In this document: positions 27,901 through 32,505 of the stretch, piece after piece
Position numbering within the stretch: position 1 is the stretch's first letter
Layout of the letters: each line of letters starts with the position of its first letter
Assembly: GCF_000250675.2 (NCBI RefSeq)
Contig: NC_018681.1
Coordinates: forward strand, 7,254,001-7,318,000
From: Nocardia brasiliensis ATCC 700358
Lineage (GTDB): Bacteria; Actinomycetota; Actinomycetes; Mycobacteriales; Mycobacteriaceae
Reading direction: 5' to 3'
Length of the DNA stretch: 64,000 nt
Made by a program: the position numbers and the translations under genes
The notes under the pieces: model-generated
Database searches by the model: none
What the model saw: only the letters and a program-made list of their open reading frames with translations
Told to the model about the DNA's origin: nothing

Positions 27901-29329
27901 CTCCGGCCGTGAGGATTTCGGGAAGCGTTCGGGCGGCCACAGCCGCGGCCCCGGTGGCGGGCACCAGTTCGGCTCGCTCTGCCTCGGACACCACCGGCAC
28001 CGTCGAGAGCGCCGCATCCGGCCCGGCCGTGAGGAATTCGTGCAGGAAGCGCAGGAAGCGCCGGTGCTGCGCGGCCAATTCGGTGTCGCTGTAGAGGTTC
28101 GCGTTGGCCTGGAAGTCGATGTGGGTGCTCTCGCCGCCCACGCCGGGGTAGAAATTGAGGAACAGGTCATCGATCAGACCCGAGGTCAGCACGTGCAACC
28201 GCCCGGTCACCGGGCCGAGCTGAATCCTGGTGTCCACCATCATCAGGTTCACCGAGGGGCCGAACGACGCGGCCTCGTCCATCGACCAGCCCAGGTCGCG
28301 GAAGATGTCCTCCTGCCGGTACCGCTGCCTGCGCAGCGCGCTGGTCAGCTCACCCTGCGCGGCTCGGATCACCTCGCCCACCGTGGTGGCCGGGGTCAGC
28401 CGCAGCCGCAGCGGCACGACATTGGCGATCATCCCGCCGGAACGGCGCAGGATCGCGGTGGTGCGTGCCGAAACCGGCAGGCTCAGGACGACTTCGGCGG
28501 CGCCGGTCATCGCCGCCAGGTACGCGCCGAAGGCGGCGACCACGGTCGGCGCGACGCCCGAATCGGCACCCTTGGCAACGGAATCCAGCAGTACCGCGGT
28601 GTCCGGAGGCAGCGCACCGGCCACGCGACTGGGATGCGCGTCGACCTCGGCGGTGCGGCCCGCGAGGCTGACCGGATCGGCCACCCCGTCCAGGTGAGTC
28701 AGCCAGTGCTCACGGTCGGCCGCGAACCGCTCGGAGGTGCGGTAGGCGAGATCGGCCTCGACGATCTTGCGCAGATCCTCGGCCTTGGCCGCGGGCGGCT
28801 CCTTGCCCGCGAGCGCCGCGTTGTACAGCTCCCCGGTGCGCTGCACCATGGTCAGCGCGCCCATGCCGTCCAGCACGATGTGATGGATGCGGGAGTACCA
28901 GTACCAGCGGTCCGCGGCGAGCCGCAGCATCACCACCCGGACCAGCCGGTCGCGGGTGAGATCGAGCGGCGCGTTGTATTCCGTGCGCATCCAGGCGTGT
29001 GCGGCAGCCTCGGGATCCGGCTCGCCGCGCAGGTCCAGCGTGATCAGGTTGTCGTCCAGGGTGGGGTCGACGAACTGGAACGGCTGACCGGCTACCTCGA
29101 CCAACCGCAGATAGCCGGTGCCGAATTCGCGACCCGCCTGCCGGGCCGCCCGGGCGAGCAGGTCGAGCTCGATCGGACCGCGCAACTCGACGTACTGGGC
29201 GATCGAGATGGGAGTGTCGCCGGCGATGTGCTGGGCGAACCAGATGCCGCGCTGAGCCGCCGAGAGCGGGAAGGCGCCTTCGGGCAGACCGGTAGCGGTC
29301 TCGACGGGGGCGAGGGAAGGCTGTTGCAT
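15977..29329 (-). CDS. Three-module non-ribosomal peptide synthetase (C-A-T-E / C-A-T / C-A-T-E*-TE)
   Basis: About 4450 aa from ATG 29329 (AGGA upstream). Order: C1 (HHIVLDG 149-155), A1 (YTSGSTG at 623), T1 (Ser1007), E1 (HHLVTDG 1187-1193, EGHGR at 1319), C2 (HHLVLDG 1660-1666), A2 (2136), T2 (Ser2523), C3 (HHISADG 2761-2767), A3 (3250), T3 (Ser3643), E2 (degenerate: SRPLIDD at 3837-3843, AGRGR at 3983), TE (GWSFGG, Ser4278). The product should be a three-residue (or iterated) peptide with a D-residue first, released by the type I thioesterase. An N-terminal C domain suggests acylation of residue 1 or acceptance from another chain. Pocket residues by alignment to GrsA: A1 D-I-E-N-I-G-G-V-T-K (similar to Orn/hydroxy-Orn codes), A2 D-A-F-V-A-A-L-I-W-K, A3 D-A-L-M-A-G-L-V-V-K (not recognised). 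C3 carries an insertion of 11-residue repeats at 2714-2746. No MbtH-like gene is in the window. Confidence 0.95.
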   Translation of the reverse strand: MQQPSLAPVETATGLPEGAFPLSAAQRGIWFAQHIAGDTPISIAQYVELRGPIELDLLARAARQAGREFGTGYLRLVEVAGQPFQFVDPTLDDNLITLDLRGEPDPEAAAHAWMRTEYNAPLDLTRDRLVRVVMLRLAADRWYWYSRIHHIVLDGMGALTMVQRTGELYNAALAGKEPPAAKAEDLRKIVEADLAYRTSERFAADREHWLTHLDGVADPVSLAGRTAEVDAHPSRVAGALPPDTAVLLDSVAKGADSGVAPTVVAAFGAYLAAMTGAAEVVLSLPVSARTTAILRRSGGMIANVVPLRLRLTPATTVGEVIRAAQGELTSALRRQRYRQEDIFRDLGWSMDEAASFGPSVNLMMVDTRIQLGPVTGRLHVLTSGLIDDLFLNFYPGVGGESTHIDFQANANLYSDTELAAQHRRFLRFLHEFLTAGPDAALSTVPVVSEAERAELVPATGAAAVAARTLPEILTAGARLDPDAIAIRAGDVALTYREVDERTNRLARVLIAVGAGPERAVAISIPRSLESVLATLAVAKTGAAFVPIDPTYPADRIEHMVGDSGVVAGLTVAAARAVLPDRVHWLILDDADTSRTVAEQDSAAVTAAERTGALHLDQIAYLIYTSGSTGLPKGVAVSHRGLANLATGSAAGFGVTADSVVAHAVSPSFDISVEEILVTLATGATLAIVPPAAYAGEELAEVLRAHRVTHLNVTPAVVGSLDPSTLPELRTVIVGGDACPPELVTKWAGRTLLNGYGPTETTVTATLSGPMVPDAPVTIGGLARGVTAVVLDPWLRPVPPGTLGELYLAGPGLARGYHRRNGLTAGRFVADPYAAGARMYRTGDLVRWHRHDDRLELEYQGRSDFQVKVRGFRIELGEIDAALQRLPEIDFAITIGAETGTGATALVSYVLPRPGAEVHPEALKAAAGETLPAYMVPSVVMVLEHVPLTPLGKVDRKALPAPDFSTRALVSRAPSTPREQTLAALFAEVLGLDQVGVDESFFALGGDSIVSIQLVSRAKAAGLGLSARDVFERKTVAALAAIATEVPSQVVHELSGGGVGAVELTPIVHAMLAQGDTWPRFAQAVLVGLPANFERKQVVAAVQALLDRHDLLRSALRRTDDGWSWTVAEPGAIDAESLVEAVRVDADPAASAERELQRAADLLDPAAGVVARFVLLEADEPALWLVLHHLVTDGVSWRILLPDLATAAMGGTLAPVGTSFRRWAHGQAEQAAERATELPLWQDILATPDPAFGAATLDPEVDVVATMAQRQTVIVPEIAAAVLTTAPDRFHCSADDVLLAALALAVGRWRDRHATLFTLEGHGRAEEILPGADVARTVGWFTSVYPVAIDLTGIDLDEAFAGGAAAGAAIKATKEQLRTVPDKGIGFGMLRYLHTESAAALAAGPTPQLSFNYLGRATTGADAGPWLPQRFTATQDDRAPLAAVVDINAVLTDAGLEVTWAYASRLLAAAEVDRLAEWWSEALRGLAAHATSAGAGGRTPSDFELVPVTQAQIDTWERDYRDLADVWPLSPLQYGLLFHALYDSDTADGYTVQSLLTLAGTVDAARLRTAAQALVTRHENLRVAFVETDDGPRQLVLAAAEIGWHEVDLTGLADPEQRRRELDRVIALDAHTRFELTKPPLIRCTLIRTDAEEYRFVLTNHHLVLDGWSTPLLVRELLTLYVTSGDASALAPAHSYREFLGWLREQDNEASIAAWRQSLAGVDTPTRAVPTLAGIESTETGMLSTDLSAETVARLEAAARESGATVNTLVQASWAMLLAMRTGRTDVVFGGTVSGRPPELAGVEEMVGLFINTLPVRVQLDPAEKVVDLLARLQAEQARLLDHQHVGLAAIHQAVGLAELFDTLTVFESYPIDREALSQALDIAGMRVLEVEGTDATPYPLNLMVIPLRGDNGRDTLRITLKFMADQLEPAAARPLLDRFVRLLTQLADNPRALVSQVQYCDATERAALLPVHGPESLALSTLPEILAAGAAIDPDAIAVSAGELTMSYGELDAWSNRFARLLLSRGVGREVFVVLALTRSLESVVAVWALAKSGAAFAPLDPNYPVERIEHMLTDSKAPIGVTVTATGETLPGSIDWLLLDDLNTIRRVMTVSADPITDDERGGPIDLDQTAYLIYTSGSTGKPKAVLLSHRGIANLVSAQRETLALDPTASALQVASPSFDASVFELLNAHGAGGRLVVSPPDVYGGAELEQLLRTERVTHAVITPSALATMEPTRLDHLRVLAVAGEAATPELIERWSVGRRMVNLYGPTEFSIWATGPAELVAGEPITIGGPIRGAATMVLDTWLRAVPVGVAGELYLAGPALARGYFNRFEMTAGRFVADPYGAPGARMYRTGDMVRWVVGQSGDYELEYLGRSDFQVKIRGLRIELGEIDAVLSRDEEVEYAVTIGRAGPAGATVLVSYVLPAPGVRLDTERLRVRVAGELPGYMVPGYLVVLDSIPLTPVGKLDRKALPVPDFSDANRPYLAPRTPVEQAVAAVFADVLGTERVGVDQSFFELGGNSLSATKVVARVNSTLGSTIALRDLFDAPTVAQLSARVVPATDGAPGRFALAPRIRPDRIPLSPAQQRMWVLNRLDPGSPAYNIAVALRLTGALDLDAMRHALTDVVRRHESLRTIYPADADGPRQVILNAEAADPVLVVVDTEDGAALRTRINALAGTGFDIGHEPPLRVGLFCVTAGSVAASDTTRVAGPVSSGAVGGAPAVSSGAFAGVPAVASGHSTAEPSPVTEAAVHVVVLVVHHISADGASMAPLATDLVAAYSERAAGADTTRVPLTVQYADFALWHREVLGSENDPESLAARQIRYWTETLADAPEVLELPADRPRPAVQSMHSADVEFAIEAELHSALVEFAAAQQVSLFMVVHAALAVLLARLGGTDDVVVGTPVAGRGEAALDELVGMFVNTLALRTAVDPRLGFAEFLHAVRTADLDAFAHADVSFERLVQALNPARSTAHHPLFQVSLSLQNFVEPVLELPGLRLEVEDFDRRASQFDLTLDLRERFDGSGPAGLAGVLTYATDLFDEATVFSFVTRWRRILAAVLARPDVRLADIELLDEQERAQLVPVRGFDSVATTTLPALLAATVARYPQRPAVVAAGDTTTYRELDAHANRLARLLLAAGAGPETVVALGLPRSPDLLTGMWAAAKIGAAFLPVDPKHPIERIDHMLTDSGARVGLTLRAYRDLLPDSTDWLVLDDLDVVQRWSAANARPVRDHELPRPIRLDNPAWLIYTSGSTGTPKGVSVTHRGIADFVAAQGDLLDLDEESRVLHVASPSFDASILEALMAFGWGGASVVSPADVFGGGALAELIDAEHVTHVMITPSALATIDPAGVPEVRVLAVGGEAVGAELVERWCGHRRGLRMVNLYGPTEFTVVATGAAVRVGAPVSLGPPIRGAAAMVLDARLRPVPIGVAGELYLAGPALARGYHARPSLTASRFVTNPYGAPGERMYRTGDLVRWTPADTRTADGGPVLEYLGRTDFQVKVRGQRIELGEIDAVLGRADGVDFALTLGVTGPAGTTVLAAYLVRKPGVELDLAQIREFAAEALPGYMVPSAFVVLDEIPLTAVGKLDRKALPAPQFSAEETEYRAPRTATEEALAQLVAGLLGLDRVGIDASFFELGGDSILAIQLVSQAKQRGIECTPLQVFEHRTVAALAAAVDGAGAVAPLTELPGGGVGDLPLPPTTRYLLEQDSGFLRAARIATLELPIGIERAQLITTLAAVIDRHDMLRARLRHAGGDWRLQVGEPGSVEVGALVRRVEFDAAADAVDLREYVLAELDSPANRLDPANGVVLRCLWLDPVGDAGARTSAGRLLVLVSRPLIDDASWEILLPDLMAAWAQVRVGNTAVLAETGTSMRRWAHALTDEAHSATRVFELGYWQGVLTGADPTIGSRALDPAVDRTRRLRTVRCEASAEVTTAVCADLPRLFAAETEHVLLTALTLALMRWRVQRSGEAGTDTLLRLAGRGRQVDAFPGARLSRTIGSLAGHYPVRLELGQVDVDAAFAAGPVLGTAIRAVKQQLNAVPDNGIGFGLLRYLNPDTGARLRTAKGAPGQIGFRYRGVGSPADAPAGLDGLGWTRTDEFGALPAAAEADLPVLSVLEVHAVVVDGKLRADFTFPQTLLHRAEIAGLAGLWLDALGAAAEFARTPAAELAAAEEAAAIAAARPALDLALGLDVVLPIRQDGTEPALFCIHPSSGISWSYLGFAQVLRPGRPIYALQAPDLSGREPSLRSIEEFAERYVREIRALQPSGPYHLLGWSFGGVIAHAVAARLQADGHRVGLVALLDSDTADVDGAEVEQLTAGAFVNSFGAIFGIHDVPAEATASEAAERIRARLGGLTLVDAAMIERLTESYNAAARSRAGYQRPVFDGDLLYFSATVDSSDIVGPDGWRPYATGSVVNHDIEVTHNELTAPHVLPIIARVLDEHLEGQQ

Positions 29330-29352
29330 GAATAGTCCTACGTTCTTACCGC

Positions 29353-29372
29353 TCACAGCTGCGCGGCTGTGA
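29353..29372 (-). promoter_or_regulatory. Hairpin just before the NRPS start
   Basis: TCACAGC (29353-29359), six-base loop, GCTGTGA (29366-29372): perfect seven-base arms, 24 bases upstream of the NRPS start codon. It could fold in the mRNA leader or bind a regulator. Confidence 0.35.
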
Positions 29373-29424
29373 CCGCCGCTGGCTTTCGCGGTAGTGGTAG
29401 TACCTGCCGCACAGCTTCGCGACA

Positions 29425-29439
29425 GGTTCATTCTGAACC
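29425..29439 (-). promoter_or_regulatory. GGTTCA-N3-TGAACC inverted repeat in the NRPS leader
   Basis: Perfect six-base arms with a three-base centre, about 100 bases upstream of the NRPS ATG and downstream of the stub gene's hairpin. A good size for a dimeric regulator site near a possible internal promoter of the NRPS. Confidence 0.4.
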
Positions 29440-29488
29440 GATGACGTGTGCACCGATGGGTGTTTGCCGACATGCGGTACCCGGACAC

Positions 29489-29528
29489 GCGACAGGCGCG
29501 CCCGAACGACGTCGGACGCGCCTGTCGC
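29489..29528 (-). terminator. Strong hairpin immediately after the A-domain stub gene
   Basis: GCGACAGGCGCG (29489-29500) pairs perfectly with CGCGCCTGTCGC (29517-29528), and CCGA/TCGG inside the loop can extend it. It starts three bases after the stub's stop codon. No U-tract follows. It may terminate or attenuate transcription between stub and NRPS. Confidence 0.6.
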
Positions 29529-29531
29529 AGC

Positions 29532-29984
29532 TCAGGCCGCGAGCGGGTGGTCGGCGGGGGTGAGCGGGGCGTCGGAGCCCGCGAGGTAGCGCTGCAAAGT
29601 CGAGCGGTCGTCGAGCACCAGCCAGTCGATCGCGTCGGTGAGCTCGCCGCGGCGGGCTTTGGTGGTGACCCCGACCGTGGTGCCGAGGGCGAACGAGGCG
29701 TCGCCGGTGGCCGGGACGGGGATGCCGCCGATCTTCACCGTGGCGCGCTCGGCGACCACCGACTCGATCTCGTCGTCGATCGCGATCGCGACGCGGGTGT
29801 CGAGACCCGCGCCGAGCCCGAGCAGCAGCCGGCCCAGGCGGTTGGACCAGCGGTCCAGCTCGGCGTAGGTGAGGGCGCAATCGGAGGTGGACGCCACGAC
29901 CGCGTTCGGATCGACCACGGCGACGGGCCGCGTGAGCGGCAGCAGGCGGAGGTTGTCGGTCTGCGATGCGGTCAGCGTGTACAT
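29532..29984 (-). CDS. Free-standing N-terminal fragment of an NRPS adenylation domain
   Basis: 150 aa. Residues about 20-75 match the start of an A domain: VVDPNAVVASTSDCALTYAE, LDRWSNRLGRLLLGLGAGLD and AIAIDDEIESVVAERATVKI, the counterparts of core motifs A1/A2. It then jumps to DAIDWLVLDDRSTLQRYLAG, which in the adjacent NRPS lies just before motif A3, and stops there. The AMP-binding loop YTSGSTG, and everything after it, is absent, so it cannot be an adenylating enzyme. ATG with GAGGGAC upstream, intact frame, no stop codons. It could be a remnant of a lost module or a small accessory protein. Sits 202 bases upstream of the NRPS on the same strand, separated by the hairpin. Confidence 0.8.
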   Translation of the reverse strand: MYTLTASQTDNLRLLPLTRPVAVVDPNAVVASTSDCALTYAELDRWSNRLGRLLLGLGAGLDTRVAIAIDDEIESVVAERATVKIGGIPVPATGDASFALGTTVGVTTKARRGELTDAIDWLVLDDRSTLQRYLAGSDAPLTPADHPLAA

Positions 29985-30117
29985 GATGTCCGTCCCTCGA
30001 AGTCTCGGAGAAGAGGTTTCTTGCTTGCCTCTAAATCTCGGCCACGAGGGCGAACTTCGACAGCAACCCAAGCGCTGGACGCTGTCCCTCCCAGGGTGTG
30101 CGTTTTTCACCCCAGGG

Positions 30118-30141
30118 GGTACCGCGGTATCTGGTACCGCG
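30118..30141. repeat. GGTACCGCG direct/inverted repeats between fecB and the stub
   Basis: GGTACCGCG occurs at 30118-30126 and 30133-30141 (15-base period). The copies also form CGCGGTA-TCTGG-TACCGCG (30123-30141), a seven-base inverted repeat. It lies seven bases from the fecB stop and about 130 bases before the stub start, so it could serve as a fecB terminator or as an upstream operator. Confidence 0.35.
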
Positions 30142-30147
30142 CCGCGG

Positions 30148-31242
30148 TCAGTCGGTGACGAACCCGTTGAGGGTGCCGGTCAGATCGGTGAGCAGCGCCC
30201 GTGCGGCGGTGAGACCGTTGCCGTGCCAGACGGTGTCCTCGACCGCGAAGACCCGCTTGTCGGTCGACGCGCCGAGGTCCTTGAAGGCATCCGAGCGCAT
30301 CACCTGCTCGCCGTGCTTCTTCCCGTCCGCGCCGGCCAGCAGCACATAGATCAGATCGCCCTCGAGCTTGCCGGCGAACTCGTCGGGCCGCACGTCGAAG
30401 GTGGTGCCGCGCTGGGCCTGCGGCCGCTGCACACCCGCGTCCGCGAGGATCTGGCCCGCGAAACTGTTGCTGCCCTGAATCTGGTTGGTATCGCCGGTGA
30501 AGCGGAGCACCGACGCCTGCGTCTGGCCGGAGCTGAGCACGTTGCCGGTGTCGGTCGCGGCGGTGCGATAGTCCTCCAGCGCGGCGTCGGCGGCCGCCTT
30601 GCGGCCCAAACCGGCTGCGAGCGCGGTGAATTCGGCCTGCCAGCTGTTGTTCGCGCCGACCAGCACGGTGGGCGCGATCGCCTGCAACGCGTCGAAACTC
30701 GCGGTGGCCGTGGGGATGTCGCCGATGATGAGGTCCGGACGCAGCTCGGCGATCAGGGCCGGGTTCGGCTGAGCCGCGGTGCCGACACCGGGAATCTTCA
30801 GCACGCCGGTGCCGAGATAGGCCGGCTGCGGGCTCGGTCCGTCGATGGTCACCGCGCCGACCACGCGTTCCCACAGCCCGACCGCGCAGGTCGCGTCGAG
30901 CGCGGAGGTGGTCAGCACGACGATGCGCTTCGGGTCGGCGGGCACCTCGGAGACGCCCGCGGCGTGGGTCACCGTGCGGGTGCTGCCGTTGGCCGGGTCG
31001 GGTGCGCTCGGCAGCGGGCACGCGCGCGTGGTGTCGCGTTCCAGCCCCACGACGCCCGCGCCCGCGATATTGGTCGTGGTGCGCACGATGGTGCTCGCGT
31101 CGTCGGTCTTGCTGCACCCCGCCGCGACGACGGTGGCGGCGAGCGCGACGACGGCGGCCAGCCGGCGCCGCGCCACGCGGGCGCTGCCGGATCCGGGAGT
31201 AGCTGTGCGGTTTCGGGTACGAACGAAGGCGCTCAGCGGCAT
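30148..31242 (-). CDS. fecB: FecB-like Fe-siderophore-binding lipoprotein
   Basis: 364 aa. Lipobox VVAAGC with Cys43 behind a hydrophobic helix; then TTTNIAGAGVVGLERD, a stretch closely matching mycobacterial FecB, and a FepB/BtuF-type periplasmic-binding fold (KRIVVLTTSALDATCAVGLWERVVG, ELRPDLIIGDIPT, DIPTATASFDALQAIAPTVL, ending DTVWHGNGLTAARALLTDL). It should capture ferric siderophores outside the membrane. In M. tuberculosis fecB (Rv3044) also lies next to ctaD/serB2, so its position is ancestral. The start is uncertain: no good ribosome site, and an in-frame GTG at residue 23 would give a more usual signal peptide. No permease or ATPase partner is adjacent. Confidence 0.88.
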   Translation of the reverse strand: MPLSAFVRTRNRTATPGSGSARVARRRLAAVVALAATVVAAGCSKTDDASTIVRTTTNIAGAGVVGLERDTTRACPLPSAPDPANGSTRTVTHAAGVSEVPADPKRIVVLTTSALDATCAVGLWERVVGAVTIDGPSPQPAYLGTGVLKIPGVGTAAQPNPALIAELRPDLIIGDIPTATASFDALQAIAPTVLVGANNSWQAEFTALAAGLGRKAAADAALEDYRTAATDTGNVLSSGQTQASVLRFTGDTNQIQGSNSFAGQILADAGVQRPQAQRGTTFDVRPDEFAGKLEGDLIYVLLAGADGKKHGEQVMRSDAFKDLGASTDKRVFAVEDTVWHGNGLTAARALLTDLTGTLNGFVTD

Positions 31243-31422
31243 GCGGGTGAGGGTACATGCGCCGACCGTTCCGGCGGGGGAGAGGTCACTGCGGCCGCGC
31301 GCCGCCCGCCGGAACGGTCGATCCTGCGTTCGCGCCGGTATCGGCATTTCGCGGCCCACCGGATGCCGCCCGCGCTGCCCGGAATCACACTGCGCGGCAG
31401 GGGATTCCGGGCCGCTGTACGG

Positions 31423-32229
31423 CTACCCGGCCTTGTTGCCGCCGAGGTTGAACCGGGCTCCGGTGGCGTCGGTGACCGTCGCCATCCGGCCGAACTCGGC
31501 GTCCTGGGCCGGGGACAGTACCGATCCGCCGAGCTCGACCACCTTGGCGACCGACTCGTCCACGTCCGTGGCGCCGAAGTACACGGTCCAGCTCGCGGGC
31601 GCGCCCTCGGGCAGGAAAGCCGCAGCGTCCAGCACGCCGCCGAGCATCGGGCTCTGCGCGTGAATGGTGGTGTAGCGGTACCCGGGCCCGTCCGCGACGG
31701 CGAACGGGTCCCGCCAGTCGAAGGCCGTGCGATAGAAGTCCAGCGCGGCGTCATAGTCGCGGGTGTGCAGTTCGAACCAGGCGGGCACGCCGTGGTGGTC
31801 GCTCCACTGCCCGCCGGTGACCAGCGCGGCGGTCTCGATACCGCCGAAAGTGCCTGCCTGCCAGATGCCGACGCCCGCGCCGCCGATATCGCCGAGCACC
31901 GCCATATGACCGATATCGCCGATCGCCATCGTCGGCACGACGACCGTGGCGCCCTGCGCGACCGCCTTCTTCTCCGTCGCCGCGGCGTCCGGGCTGGCCA
32001 GGTAGACGGTCCACTGTTCCGGGCTGTCGTCGCCGGCCATCCGGCCCATCCCGCCCGCGACGGCCAGGCCGTTTTTGCGGAAGGTGAGGTAGCCGCCGAA
32101 CTCGGCGGGCGCGCGATCCACGGTCCAGCCGAAGAGTTCGCGGTAGAACGCGATGCTGCGCTCGGGATCGGAGGTGTAGAGCTCGACCCAACAGGGATCG
32201 CCGGGTGCGGGCTGGTTCGGAACGGTCAT
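31423..32229 (-). CDS. Tandem VOC (glyoxalase-fold) domain protein
   Basis: 268 aa with two glyoxalase/bleomycin-resistance-type domains, about 14-130 (CWVELYTSDPERSIAFYRELFGW to GIWQAGTFGG) and about 140-265 (AWFELHTRDYDAALDFYRTAFDW to the C-terminus). Internal repeats of ELxTxDxxxAxxFY are obvious. Such proteins bind metal or small hydrophobic molecules; substrate unknown. ATG 32229 has AGGAG seven bases upstream; the upstream extension of the frame lacks this. Transcribed away from ctaD. Confidence 0.87.
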   Translation of the reverse strand: MTVPNQPAPGDPCWVELYTSDPERSIAFYRELFGWTVDRAPAEFGGYLTFRKNGLAVAGGMGRMAGDDSPEQWTVYLASPDAAATEKKAVAQGATVVVPTMAIGDIGHMAVLGDIGGAGVGIWQAGTFGGIETAALVTGGQWSDHHGVPAWFELHTRDYDAALDFYRTAFDWRDPFAVADGPGYRYTTIHAQSPMLGGVLDAAAFLPEGAPASWTVYFGATDVDESVAKVVELGGSVLSPAQDAEFGRMATVTDATGARFNLGGNKAG

Positions 32230-32505
32230 GGCTGGTCTCCTGGCCTGGGGCGGAACAGTGTCTGCCATAGAGACGGTCGCCGCGCGGCTGACTCATCGGT
32301 AGCGTGTTGTGCGGAGTGGTCGGTCCGCCGGACCAGCGCTGTGCTCATCAACGAAATACGACACAGAGTAGGACCCGTGCGGATTGCTGCGGCAGCACGG
32401 TTTACGATTCCAGAAGCGCAAGCGAACTGTCGTCTGTTCCGACCCGGGGATGGACGCAAGCAGCGGAGCCTGCGGAGCGACCTAAAGGCACCTTCAGGAG
32501 GATCA

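Noticed and set aside
30000..30060. TTTAGAGGCAAGC near the stub promoter as an iron (IdeR) box
   Set aside because: Only the first few bases fit the TTAGGTTAGGCTAACCTAA pattern; no symmetry.
32226..32345. Short minus-strand frame MSTALVRRTDHSAQ overlapping the VOC start by ATGA
   Set aside because: No Shine-Dalgarno site and no recognisable protein; the VOC gene has its own AGGAG.
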